A stretch of DNA of 64,000 bases from Synergistaceae bacterium (GTDB taxonomy: Bacteria > Synergistota > Synergistia > Synergistales > Aminobacteriaceae), in assembly GCA_018436595.1 (NCBI GenBank), contig JAHDLC010000003.1, forward strand, positions 1 through 64,000, written 5' to 3'. The notes under the pieces are model-generated. The model did not search any database. It was not told the origin of the DNA and saw only the letters and a program-made list of their open reading frames with translations. Shown here piece after piece: positions 1 through 8,118 of this stretch (position 1 is the first letter of the stretch; each line of letters starts with the position of its first letter). Made by a program: the position numbers and the translations under genes.

Positions 1-2
1 AA

Positions 3-956
3 AAACACGGCTGGTGGAAACCGGAGGACGGAAAGCTCGACTGGCTGAAAACGGTGAGCCTGGGGGAATACAACCACCCCTACTACTCCCTTCGGAGGGT
101 CTGGAGGGTCCTCTCCCTGGCCGCGCCGTCGAAGAACTTCTCCCCCTGGGTGAAGGACGGCTACACAAAAGACTACCCTTTCTCGGTGAAGCCGGACAGG
201 AAGCTTGCTGTGAGAGACGTGATGCGGCTCCACAGGGACCACTACGAGGGGACGGAGTTCGATCTCACGAAGGGAACGGCCGCCGGTCCCTTCGGGTACC
301 CCGACCGGTACTACGGTCCCTACGACGGGGCCGGTGACGTGGGCGATCCCAAGCGGAAGCTGGGAGGCGCATGGGAGCGGCCCCTGTCGGTGACCTACTG
401 CGGGTACGTCTTCGTCAACCAGGCCAGGGGATGGCTTCCGGACGCCATCGGAGGCCGCATGTGGCTCGGCCTCGACAAGCCCTCGGACACCGTCTTTCTG
501 CCCTTCCACGTTGGTGTGACAGGGCTGCCCCGGTCGGTGGAAGTCTGTGACACCACGAAATTTTCCCGGGAGAGCGCATGGTGGACCTTCAACTTCCTGG
601 CGAACTACGCGGGCCTGAAATACAGCTCCATGCACGAAGAGATCGCCGTTCTCCAGGAGCGGCTCGAAACGGGCTTCCTGAACGCCCTCGAGACGGTGGA
701 GCGGAAAGCCCTCGACCTGTACAGGACCAACCCCTCCGGAGCCAGGGCATATCTCACGGACTTCGCCGAACGGAACACGGCGGAAACGCTGGAACAATGG
801 CATGATCTCACGGACCGGCTGATCGTGAAATACAACGACGGACTCCTCACCGAGGGGGGAAAGATCGGCCAGCCCCTGGGCTACCCCCAGGAATGGCTGA
901 AAACCACGTCATGGCCCTCGGGCCCCACGTCCTACGAAAAACCTGCCGGGAAATAG
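3..956 (+). CDS. C69 family dipeptidase, C-terminal part (5' end outside window)
   Basis: The reading frame is open from the first bases of the window and ends at the TAG at 954-956, so only about 317 C-terminal residues are present. The sequence, rich in Trp, Tyr and Pro, with segments such as WWTFNFLANYAG and the YGPYDGAGD region, resembles the C-terminal half of peptidase family C69 (PepD-like dipeptidases), Ntn-type hydrolases that cleave dipeptides. The catalytic N-terminal Cys of the family would lie upstream of the window, so activity cannot be judged here. A GTG at 54 is only an internal codon: the protein-like frame continues before it. A strong hairpin follows the stop. Peptide breakdown fits an amino-acid-fermenting host. 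Confidence 0.8.
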   Translation, partial: KHGWWKPEDGKLDWLKTVSLGEYNHPYYSLRRVWRVLSLAAPSKNFSPWVKDGYTKDYPFSVKPDRKLAVRDVMRLHRDHYEGTEFDLTKGTAAGPFGYPDRYYGPYDGAGDVGDPKRKLGGAWERPLSVTYCGYVFVNQARGWLPDAIGGRMWLGLDKPSDTVFLPFHVGVTGLPRSVEVCDTTKFSRESAWWTFNFLANYAGLKYSSMHEEIAVLQERLETGFLNALETVERKALDLYRTNPSGARAYLTDFAERNTAETLEQWHDLTDRLIVKYNDGLLTEGGKIGQPLGYPQEWLKTTSWPSGPTSYEKPAGK

Positions 957-961
957 CGAAA

Positions 962-990
962 AGGGCCGGGCTGTGTGTCAGCCCGGCCCT
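962..990. terminator. Convergent (bidirectional) terminator hairpin
   Basis: A perfect 12-bp stem (962-973 with 979-990) has a 5-nt loop. It lies between the stop of the C69 dipeptidase on the plus strand and the stop of tyrA on the minus strand, so it can end both transcripts. There is no long T run on either side. Confidence 0.7.
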
Positions 991-997
991 CTGATTT

Positions 998-1882
998 TCA
1001 GCCTCTCTTTCGGCTCAGGGTTCCTTTCCCCGCCAGAACGGCCTCCCGGCACCGGGCAGCCCTGGCAAGCAGGGCCTCGAGCTCTTCCGGAGACGCTGCA
1101 AGAAGAGCGTCGAGAATCGCCCGGTATTTCCCGGCAAGCCGCCGGATCTGTTCACCGTTTGTGCTTGCCATATCGGCCCCGAGCTCCGGCAGGCCTCCCG
1201 CCACGCGGGTCGTGTCCCGGAACCCTCCCGCCGCGAGAAGGGGCACCAGGGGATGATCCTCCATCTCTTCCCCCGCGAGGAGGGCGAGGGACGCCGCCAC
1301 CAGCACCGGAAAATGGCTGATGCAGGCCGCGGCGGCATCGTGCTCTTCGGCACCGGTCCTGAGCGGACGGCCACCGAGGGCTTCCGCGAGTTCTTCCGCC
1401 AGGGACAGGGCTTCTTCGCCGGTGTTTTCGAAGGGAACCACGGCGCACACCGCCCCGTCGAAAAGGTCCGGGTCAGCGTTCTCCAGGCCACCCCGCTCCT
1501 TTCCCGCCATGGGGTGAAACCCGGCGTAGCGGGAACCCCACAGGGGCGCAAGCTTCCGCCCGACCTCGGTCTTGGTGCTCGCCAGGTCGAAGACAGCCCT
1601 GACGCCGGAGCCGGCGGCGGGACGGATCCTCAGGCCCGTCTCCTCCATGGAGCGGATGGGAACGGCGAGTACCAGGACATTTCCAAGGGAGGCACACTCC
1701 TCCGCCGTAGCGCAGGGCCTCCCTATGATGCCCATTTCGTGGGCCCGGCGGACCGTTTCCGGGTTCCGGCTCCATCCCGCGACGCTTTTCGCAGCCCCGT
1801 CCCGGGAGAGTTTCCAGGCCAGGGAACCGCCCAGGAGTCCGAGACCGAAGACGGAGACCGTGCAGTTTTTCAGACCCGTCAT
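998..1882 (-). CDS. tyrA: Prephenate dehydrogenase (TyrA family)
   Basis: This 294-residue protein should oxidise and decarboxylate prephenate to 4-hydroxyphenylpyruvate in tyrosine synthesis. It has an N-terminal Rossmann nucleotide-binding loop (G13-x-G15-x2-G18), the DLASTK segment near residues 99-104, and the GFHPMAG motif (H123) typical of the prephenate-binding site. A helical C-terminal domain carries HDAAAACISH. No chorismate mutase or ACT domain is attached. The ATG at 1882 is preceded by GGAGAAG at good spacing and overlaps the end of the upstream membrane-protein gene by 4 nt, so the two are probably co-transcribed. A much longer open frame upstream reads through that neighbour and is not used. 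Confidence 0.88.
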   Translation of the reverse strand: MTGLKNCTVSVFGLGLLGGSLAWKLSRDGAAKSVAGWSRNPETVRRAHEMGIIGRPCATAEECASLGNVLVLAVPIRSMEETGLRIRPAAGSGVRAVFDLASTKTEVGRKLAPLWGSRYAGFHPMAGKERGGLENADPDLFDGAVCAVVPFENTGEEALSLAEELAEALGGRPLRTGAEEHDAAAACISHFPVLVAASLALLAGEEMEDHPLVPLLAAGGFRDTTRVAGGLPELGADMASTNGEQIRRLAGKYRAILDALLAASPEELEALLARAARCREAVLAGKGTLSRKRG

Positions 1883-2268
1883 CTCTTCTCCTTTCCGACC
1901 CTGACAGATTCGGGAGGACATTCCCGAAGCAGCAGGACCACCAGGTCTCCGGCCAGGAAAGCGCCGAAGACCGCCCGGGACATCCACCCCGGCGGAACGA
2001 AGAGCCACGTGGATATTCCTCCTCCAAGGGTCATCATGGTGATGGCCCAGATCTTCATCTTCCTGGAAACGCACCGGTTGTTCTCCCAGTTCCGGATGGT
2101 GGGGCCGAAGGTGCGGTGCTGCCTCATCCACCGGTGCATCTTCGGCGACGACCGGGCGAAGCACGCCGCGGCCACCAGTACGAAGGGCACCGTGGGCATG
2201 ATGGGGAGCAGCGCCCCGATGAAGCCAAGGGCCAGAAAGAGCATTCCGAGCAGGGTCCAGAGATTCAT
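1879..2268 (-). CDS. YbaN-like (DUF454) inner-membrane protein
   Basis: This is a small 129-residue membrane protein. The N-terminal segment MNLWTLLGMLFLALGFIG and the PIMPTVPFVLVAAACFARSS stretch match the DUF454/YbaN family: a hydrophobic hairpin, then the conserved basic part RWMRQHRTFGPTIRNWE, then two more membrane segments. The family's function is not established. The start at 2268 is the only nearby ATG in frame; the purine-rich GGTGGTG upstream is a weak ribosome site. Its stop overlaps the start of tyrA. Confidence 0.75.
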   Translation of the reverse strand: MNLWTLLGMLFLALGFIGALLPIMPTVPFVLVAAACFARSSPKMHRWMRQHRTFGPTIRNWENNRCVSRKMKIWAITMMTLGGGISTWLFVPPGWMSRAVFGAFLAGDLVVLLLRECPPESVRVGKEKR

Positions 2269-2356
2269 AGGGCACCACCATTTCTGCGTGAGTGCGGAAC
2301 GGGGCAACGATATCACGGATTTCGAAAAAACGGGAGAGGAAAAGCACGGGAAAAGA

Positions 2357-2405
2357 GCACAAAGAAACCGGACCCCGGGCATGAAGAGGTCCGGTTTCTT
2401 TGTGC
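2357..2405 (-). terminator. Long terminator hairpin after the AraC-type regulator
   Basis: An 18-bp perfect inverted repeat (2357-2374 with 2388-2405) has a 13-nt loop. On the minus strand it lies just past the stop of the AraC-type gene and is followed by a short T-rich stretch. It separates that gene from the ybaN-like/tyrA pair downstream. Confidence 0.75.
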
Positions 2406-2423
2406 TGGGAAGGGACGGAGATG

Positions 2424-3317
2424 CTACAGCAGGGGTATCCGTATCTCCGTGATATTCTCCTCCGGCGGCGTCGTGCCTGGGTCCGTCCGGTAAATTTCCA
2501 TGGAATAGGCCCCTCCGAACTCCCTGCCGCTTTTCGGAAGCCACTCGCCGTACATCGCCCGGTAGGCGTCGTGCAGGCCTTCGTAGGCTCCCCTGTAGAC
2601 CACGACGGCAAACTCTCCCCCGGGAATGGTCTGAACATCTATACCGCCGCCGGGAACAAAACTGTCGTCGATGGTGACACAGACATCCATCCTGATTTTG
2701 TCCGGCTCCGTCACGTCAGGATCGTCGTAGCAGAGCGAGAGGGCCAGCGTACCGGGCCCGAGACGGGACGCCACCCCGGGAGCCCCGCAAAGCCTGTTCC
2801 ATGCCTCCAGGCAGTCCCCATAGGGACCCACGTGACGGATAAACGCAACTTTCAAAGAGTCGTGCCGTTCGATCTTCACTTCCATGTTTTTTCTTCCTCC
2901 TTCGTGTAAGGAGAGGGAAAGGGTGCAGAGCTTCGACCGGGCCCGGATCGTCTCAAGGCGGTGCTTCATGGCTGCCCGCAGCTTCCGGCGATACTCGCCG
3001 GGAGGGACACCGTAGAGCTTCGAGAATGCCCTCGTAAATGCCTCCGGAGTGTCGTATCCGGCCCGGAAGGCCAGCTCGGTCACGGAATGCCGCCTGTAGA
3101 GCAGGCTGTGGGCAGCCCGTTCCAGCAGCAGCCGCCTCCGGTACTCAAGCAGGGATTCCCCCGTCATCGCCGAGAAGAGGCGGGAGAGGTGAAACCTGGA
3201 AAATCCGGCGACCAGGGCGATCCCGTTCGGGTCGAACGGATCGTCCAGCGTCCTGTGCATGTGCATCTGAACCCGGAGAACTGCTTCTTCGTACGCCGCG
3301 CGCGTGGTTTCCTTCAT
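2424..3317 (-). CDS. AraC family transcriptional regulator with GyrI-like effector domain
   Basis: This is a 297-residue cytoplasmic regulator. Residues about 10-112 form the two AraC helix-turn-helix motifs (for example SRFHLSRLFSAMTGESLLEYRRR, followed by the GYDTPEAFTRAFSKLYGVPPGEYR signature). Residues about 140-297 resemble the GyrI/SOUL-like small-molecule-binding domain seen in Rob and BmrR-type regulators. The ATG at 3317 follows GGAGGG; the longer frame upstream lacks a ribosome site and overlaps the cupin gene. Effector and targets are unknown. The nearest candidate target is the cupin gene immediately upstream on the same strand. Confidence 0.85.
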   Translation of the reverse strand: MKETTRAAYEEAVLRVQMHMHRTLDDPFDPNGIALVAGFSRFHLSRLFSAMTGESLLEYRRRLLLERAAHSLLYRRHSVTELAFRAGYDTPEAFTRAFSKLYGVPPGEYRRKLRAAMKHRLETIRARSKLCTLSLSLHEGGRKNMEVKIERHDSLKVAFIRHVGPYGDCLEAWNRLCGAPGVASRLGPGTLALSLCYDDPDVTEPDKIRMDVCVTIDDSFVPGGGIDVQTIPGGEFAVVVYRGAYEGLHDAYRAMYGEWLPKSGREFGGAYSMEIYRTDPGTTPPEENITEIRIPLL

Positions 3318-3402
3318 GCCTTTCCCTCCTGCGGGACTGAGGATACTCCATCCGTTGCCTTCCCGCCTGACTCTCGTTGCGCTTTTTTTTCGGAAAGGGA
3401 GA

Positions 3403-3798
3403 TCATCCGCCGGAGGCGTCAGGCAGCCCGTCGTCCCCCAGGTCCTCGTAAAGCTCAGGGAGAAAGCGGGGAGAACAGACGCAGAGAAAAACAAGGTCTT
3501 CCGGCCCGGTATTGGCAATGCGCTGCCGCGCCAGGGGCGGGATGACCGCCACGTCCCCAGGCAGAACGTCCCGGGGCGGAAGATCCCCGATCTCGACCCG
3601 TCCCCGGCCGGCAAGAATACAGTAGCGCTCCGTCACGCCGGCGAGCCTGTGCCACCGGGTCGTCACCCCCGGTTCCACCCTGGCCCGGGCAATGGAAACA
3701 TGGGGATCCCGGGGGTCATTCCACGATTCAAGGATAAAGCACCGTTCTTCAGTGAAATACTCTCTTTCTTCATCGGGACGGCAGATCAGTTCCTCCAT
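3403..3798 (-). CDS. Small cupin-domain protein
   Basis: A 131-residue single-domain protein with cupin motifs: W-H-R-L-A-G-V-T-E-R-Y (metal-ligand-like His and Glu), then GRGRVEIGD, PGDVAVIPPLARQRI and the closing strand. Such proteins bind small polar ligands or a metal, often in sugar or sulfur-compound metabolism, but the substrate cannot be told from sequence. The ATG at 3798 follows AAGGAGA at good spacing. It lies upstream of, and in the same direction as, the AraC-type regulator with an 85-nt gap, which suggests a shared transcript. Confidence 0.75.
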   Translation of the reverse strand: MEELICRPDEEREYFTEERCFILESWNDPRDPHVSIARARVEPGVTTRWHRLAGVTERYCILAGRGRVEIGDLPPRDVLPGDVAVIPPLARQRIANTGPEDLVFLCVCSPRFLPELYEDLGDDGLPDASGG

Positions 3799-3986
3799 GG
3801 CGTCTCCTTTCCGGACCACCGGCGGAAGCCCCCGCCGTTTTCGATCATGATACCGCAGAACCTGCACATCCCGGTCCCCATGGAATCGTCCTCCGGCAGG
3901 AGCCGCAGATGCTATCATTACTGTGCTGTCCGCAGACCGGACGGAAATTCCGACCGGTCATCCGGTTCGAAGGAGGAAAACCGCCC

Positions 3987-4949
3987 GTGAACGACATCCC
4001 TCTTTTCGGAGGCATCGAAGCCGGAGGAACGAAGATTGTCTGCGCCTCGGGAACGGGCCCGGAAGACATGAACAGGGCTCAATTCCCCTCGGGGAGCGCT
4101 CCGGATGCTGCCCTTGCCCCCGTCATAAGGTGGCTCCGCTGCGAGGAAGAGCGCCGGGGTCGTTTCCGCGCCCTGGGCATCGGATCCTTCGGCCCGGTAG
4201 GCCTCGATCCTCACTCTCCATCCTATGGCCGCATCACCACCACGCCCAAGGAGGGCTGGCGGAATGCGGACATCCTGGGCACCTTCAGGCGAGCTTTCCC
4301 CGGCATTCCCATAGGCTTCGACACGGACGTGAACGCCGCCGCCATGGGTGAACACCGATGGGGCGCCGGCCGCAGCCTGGGGGATTTCGTCTACATCACC
4401 ATGGGCACCGGCATCGGTGCCGGGGTCATGGCAGGAGGGAAACTCCTGCACGGCCTTGTCCACCCGGAAGCAGGGCATCTCCGCATCCCCCGTCTTCCCG
4501 GCGACGCCTTCCCGGGGATCTGCCCCTTCCACGGCGACTGCTGGGAAGGCCTGTGCTCCGGGCCTGCCATCCTGAAAAGAACGGGAATCCCTGCTGAAGA
4601 CCTTCCCGGAAACCACGAGGCGTGGCCCCTCACTGCCCGGTACACGGCCATCGCCCTCGCCGACCTGGTCTGCGCGCTCTCACCCCGGAGAATCATCCTC
4701 GGGGGCAGTGTCCCCCGGGCCGGACTGCTGGGGCGGGACCGGTTTCTGGCCATGGTGAGAAACGGGGTTCGGGAAGCCCTCGGCGGCTACATTTCCGTCC
4801 CCGAACTGTCAGGGGACCTGTCAGGATATATCATTCCGCCCCTGCTGGAGGAAAACGCCGGGATCTGCGGCGCCCTCGCCCTGGCCGAAACGGCATGGGA
4901 GGAAGGCCGCCATCCCACGGACTCCCGGAATGACGTCAGTTCCCGGTGA
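3987..4949 (+). CDS. ROK family sugar kinase (fructokinase-like)
   Basis: This 320-residue kinase should phosphorylate a hexose, most likely fructose, with ATP. It has the N-terminal phosphate loop IEAGGTK (10-16), the catalytic region FDTDVNAAA with D114, the GTGIGAG loop (141-146), and a zinc-site pattern H164, C179, H182, C185 that marks the ROK fructokinase branch. The GTG at 3987 is chosen because AGGAGG precedes it by a good distance; an earlier ATG frame has no such site. It is a monocistronic gene that overlaps the 3' end of azlD on the other strand by 14 nt. Confidence 0.87.
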   Translation: MNDIPLFGGIEAGGTKIVCASGTGPEDMNRAQFPSGSAPDAALAPVIRWLRCEEERRGRFRALGIGSFGPVGLDPHSPSYGRITTTPKEGWRNADILGTFRRAFPGIPIGFDTDVNAAAMGEHRWGAGRSLGDFVYITMGTGIGAGVMAGGKLLHGLVHPEAGHLRIPRLPGDAFPGICPFHGDCWEGLCSGPAILKRTGIPAEDLPGNHEAWPLTARYTAIALADLVCALSPRRIILGGSVPRAGLLGRDRFLAMVRNGVREALGGYISVPELSGDLSGYIIPPLLEENAGICGALALAETAWEEGRHPTDSRNDVSSR

Positions 4950-5247
4950 CCGCCCTGAGGAGGGCCACCGTTCCCATGCCCAGGATCATGGCAAGGAAGA
5001 CACTCCCCGTTTTCCGCACCGCCAGAAAAATCACCCCGGCAGCCGCCATTCCGGGAAGGCCGGCTTCCGCAAGCCCCGGAAAGACAAGGGCGGCGAAGAT
5101 GGTCCCTGGAAGGGCATCCATGGCCCTTTTCACCGGTCCGTTCTTCGGGAGGCGGCTGCCGAAGGCCATGCCCAGAAACCGTATGGAGTAGACGAACAGG
5201 GCGGCGAGGACAATGACCGCCCAGGCATTCCCGCCGGAAAGGGTCAC
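4936..5247 (-). CDS. azlD: AzlD-family branched-chain amino-acid transport subunit
   Basis: This 103-residue membrane protein has about four hydrophobic segments (AWAVIVLAALFVYSIRFLG, then TIFAALVFPGLAEAG, AAAGVIFLAV and LAMILGMGTVALLRAV). It is the small partner of AzlC; the AzlCD pair exports branched-chain amino acids and analogues. The GTG start at 5245-5247 overlaps the TGA of azlC (GTGA overlap), which indicates translational coupling. The longer open frame upstream is inside azlC and is rejected. Confidence 0.85.
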   Translation of the reverse strand: MTLSGGNAWAVIVLAALFVYSIRFLGMAFGSRLPKNGPVKRAMDALPGTIFAALVFPGLAEAGLPGMAAAGVIFLAVRKTGSVFLAMILGMGTVALLRAVTGN

Positions 5248-5921
5248 CCTTCTTCCCCTCCCCTCACCGCAGCCGCGGCTGCGCCTGCCGCTCCCCCCAG
5301 GAGGACATACCATGCGCCTGGAAGCAGCCTGAAAGCAGCATACGCCACTGCTGCGGAAACAGCCCAGGGGAAGATATCTCTCCGTCCTCGCCACATGGTG
5401 ACGGCAAGGGCAGTGAAAAGGGCGGTGAAGGCGAAATCGAGGCCGAACCGTTCCGGCGCCGCAATGGTAAACCCAAGACTGTGGCCTGCCAGAACGCTGA
5501 AGAACCAGAACAGCCCCACGCAGACCCCGCCGCCCACCAGAAAATCACCCGTGACCCGTCTTCTGCGGCTCTCCGCCATGGTCACCGCCCAGTTCTCGTC
5601 GGTGACGAAGTGGACCCTCCAGGCCCCCCCGAACTTCCCGAAGGGTTCGAGCAGAGGAGCCACCGCCGCGGTGAGGAGGAAATACCGCACATTCACCACG
5701 GCAGCCGCCAGGGCCACCTGCCAGAGGGGGAAACCGCCGCTCCACATTCCCACGAGAATGAGCTGGGCCGAGCCTGAAAAAACAGCCACATTCATTATCG
5801 CCAGCTGGGGAGCCGATACTCCCTTCTCAGCGGCCAGCACCCCGAAGACAAGCCCGTACACCAGCACGCCGATCCCGGCAGGCACCGACGCCCGGAAGCC
5901 TCTCGCGAATTCAGGCGTCAT
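5244..5921 (-). CDS. azlC: AzlC-family branched-chain amino-acid transporter
   Basis: This is a 225-residue inner-membrane permease, the large subunit of AzlCD. Hallmarks are the N-terminal GVLVYGLVFGVLA segment, the AVFSGSAQLILVG motif typical of the family, and VVNVRYFLL with HFVTDENWAV in the middle. The ATG at 5921 is chosen over one 27 nt upstream because GGGAGGAG precedes it at 7 nt. Export of branched-chain amino acids would suit a cell that ferments peptides and must balance Leu, Ile and Val pools. Confidence 0.88.
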   Translation of the reverse strand: MTPEFARGFRASVPAGIGVLVYGLVFGVLAAEKGVSAPQLAIMNVAVFSGSAQLILVGMWSGGFPLWQVALAAAVVNVRYFLLTAAVAPLLEPFGKFGGAWRVHFVTDENWAVTMAESRRRRVTGDFLVGGGVCVGLFWFFSVLAGHSLGFTIAAPERFGLDFAFTALFTALAVTMWRGRRDIFPWAVSAAVAYAAFRLLPGAWYVLLGGAAGAAAAAVRGGEEG

Positions 5922-6003
5922 CCTGCCGCTCCTCCCTCTTCCGGGCACATTCGGGGAAACAGGTCATACCGGGGGATTAAGCGCATCTTCCCCATCCTCC
6001 TTT

Positions 6004-6043
6004 ACCTGGAGCTGAACCAAGTATTAAAGAGTATACTCCAGGT
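6004..6043. repeat. Inverted repeat in the azlC/mscS divergent intergenic region
   Basis: An 8-bp perfect inverted repeat (6004-6011 with 6036-6043) surrounds 24 nt that hold a TATACT box. It may be an operator or a promoter-proximal hairpin between two divergent genes. The rest of 5922-6191 shows nothing else I can support. Confidence 0.4.
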
Positions 6044-6191
6044 CCGGGGGAGAAAAAATCGTCCGAAACATTTGCAAAGGGAAGCCCCCTCTGATACTGT
6101 TTCAGCCGCAGGATGCTCCCGGACAGTCCCGGGCTCGGACGGGAACGGGCCGGAGCGGATGCCCGACGAAAAAACAAGGAGATGATATTCC

Positions 6192-8039
6192 ATGAATGCC
6201 GCCCGCCCTGTTCCGCTTGTCACAGCTTCCCTGGTGTTCCTCCTGCTCCTGTCCGGAATAGCCGCCGGGTCAGCCCCGGATCCCCTGACCCCAGCCGACC
6301 GGTCGTCTCCCCGGGACACCCTCACATCCTTTATCACCCACATGAACACGGGGCACCACTACCTGCAGCAGGCCAGGATGATCTCCCGGGGCGCTCCCGG
6401 CTTCTTCGTCCACCCCCCCGAAGCGGTGGAAAAAGGAGATTTGGCCAGGTACCACTTCGAGCGGGCCATGCAGTGCCTTGACCTCTCTGAAGTACCTTAC
6501 GTCCTCAGGGATGACGTCGCCCGGGAAGGGGCGCTGCTTCTCAAGGAAATCCTTGACCGCATCGGCCTTCCGCCGCTCGGGACCATTCCCGGCGGAAAGG
6601 ACTGGATCAATACCGGAGACTCCAGAATCACCCGATGGAACATCCCCCGCACGGAACTTCAGCTGTACAGGGTCGAATCCGGCGAGGCGGAAGGGAAATG
6701 GCTCCTCTCCCCGTCCTCCCTTGCCCGCCTTCAGGACGACTACCGCAGAATTGAGCACATGCCCTACCTGCCCGGAGCGATGGAAGGGGCCTATCACGAC
6801 TACATCATCACGCCGGGCCGGTTTTTCCCGCCCAAGTGGACGGAAATCCTTCCCGGGTGGGCCGCCGCCGAAATCCATGAACAGACGCTCTGGCAGTGGA
6901 TCACCCTGGCCCTCGTCCTGCTGGTGTTCATTGCCCTGAACATCGGCATCTGGAGACTGTTCGGAAAAATCTCCCGGAACATGAACCTCTTCGCGGGGAA
7001 TATCCTCCGGATCCTTCCCCCGGTGGCACTCTCCCTGACCTCGACCCAGACAATTCTGCTCGTGGACGACACCATCAACATCACCGGCAGGCTGTGCATC
7101 TTTCTCATCCAGTTCTTCTCCGCAGTCCGCTGGTTCGGCTGGGCGTGGTGCGCCATCCGGGTGGGAGAGGCTATCGCCGAGCTGATCATCCTGTCGCCCA
7201 GGGTGGAACCGGAGAGCATCGACGCCAGCCTCGTCCGGACCGTGAGCAGGCTCATCTGCATCACCGCGGCTTCGTGGATCCTTCTCTACGGTCTCTCCCG
7301 GCTGGGGCTGTCCGTCTTCCATCTCCTCACCGGACTGGGCGTGGTGGGACTGGCCATCTCCCTGGCCGCCAAGCCCACGGTGGAGAACATCATCGGAGGA
7401 CTCACCCTTTTCGCCGACCGGTCCGTGAAGGTCGGAGAATACTGCCGGTTCGGCAACACGGCGGGCACGGTCCTCCACATCGGACTCCGCTCCACGAAGA
7501 TCGAGGGCCTCGACCGGACGGTGATCTCCATCCCCAACGCGGAGTTCTCCCAGATGCAGATCGTGAACGTCACCCGGAGAAACGGTTCGCTGATGCAAAA
7601 AACCCTCAGCCTCCGGTACGAGACCACCGGAGACCAGCTCCGGTGGATCCTGGCGTCCGTCCGGGATGTGCTCCACGCCCACCCGAAAGTGGCGGCCGAC
7701 CCGGTTCCCTTCGCCCGGTTCGAGTCCTACGGAGCCTCGTCCCTGGATATCCTGGTCTTCGCCTATATCAGGACGAAAAAGTGGGCGGAATTCCTGGCCG
7801 TCCAGGAGGACATCCTCTTCCGGATCGGGGAGATCGTGGAAAAATCCGGTTCGGGTTTCGCTTTCCCCTCCACCACGGCCTACATCGCCAGGGACGGCGG
7901 GCTCGACGGCGAAAAGGCAGCCCTCGCGGCTGAAGAGGTGCGGCAGTGGAGGGAGAGCGGACAATACCCTTTCCCGGACACTCCCGGGGAGAGGATAGCT
8001 GCTGCTCGAGGTACGGTGGAGTATCCCCCAAAATCCTGA
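6192..8039 (+). CDS. MscS-family mechanosensitive channel with long N-terminal domain
   Basis: This 615-residue membrane protein starts with a signal peptide (hydrophobic core VTASLVFLLLLSGIAAG). A periplasmic region of about 200 residues follows, then transmembrane segments from about residue 235 to 410. The pore-lining helix and the start of the MscS beta domain are recognisable (LTGLGVVGLAISLAAKPTVENIIGGL, then FADRSVKVGEYCRFG and SIPNAEFSQMQIVN). It would release solutes on osmotic downshock or sense membrane tension. It is much longer than E. coli MscS and so belongs to the extended group. The ATG follows AAGGAGATG. A terminator follows the gene. Confidence 0.87.
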   Translation: MNAARPVPLVTASLVFLLLLSGIAAGSAPDPLTPADRSSPRDTLTSFITHMNTGHHYLQQARMISRGAPGFFVHPPEAVEKGDLARYHFERAMQCLDLSEVPYVLRDDVAREGALLLKEILDRIGLPPLGTIPGGKDWINTGDSRITRWNIPRTELQLYRVESGEAEGKWLLSPSSLARLQDDYRRIEHMPYLPGAMEGAYHDYIITPGRFFPPKWTEILPGWAAAEIHEQTLWQWITLALVLLVFIALNIGIWRLFGKISRNMNLFAGNILRILPPVALSLTSTQTILLVDDTINITGRLCIFLIQFFSAVRWFGWAWCAIRVGEAIAELIILSPRVEPESIDASLVRTVSRLICITAASWILLYGLSRLGLSVFHLLTGLGVVGLAISLAAKPTVENIIGGLTLFADRSVKVGEYCRFGNTAGTVLHIGLRSTKIEGLDRTVISIPNAEFSQMQIVNVTRRNGSLMQKTLSLRYETTGDQLRWILASVRDVLHAHPKVAADPVPFARFESYGASSLDILVFAYIRTKKWAEFLAVQEDILFRIGEIVEKSGSGFAFPSTTAYIARDGGLDGEKAALAAEEVRQWRESGQYPFPDTPGERIAAARGTVEYPPKS

Positions 8040-8058
8040 CGGGACAGAAACCGGAACA

Positions 8059-8101
8059 AAGGCGGCCCGGAAAAATCTCCGGGCCGCCTTTTGTTTTTTT
8101 C
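8059..8101. terminator. Bidirectional terminator between mscS-like gene and dctM
   Basis: A perfect 13-bp stem (8059-8071 with 8078-8090) has a 6-nt loop and a long T run on the plus strand. On the minus strand the same stem is followed by a short T stretch past the dctM stop. Confidence 0.9.
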
Positions 8102-8118
8102 CCTTTCTTTTCTTTGCC

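Noticed and set aside
6270-7964. A 564-codon antisense frame within the MscS gene
   Set aside because: The composition is low-complexity Gly/Asp/Arg with no domain; the MscS motifs are on the other strand.
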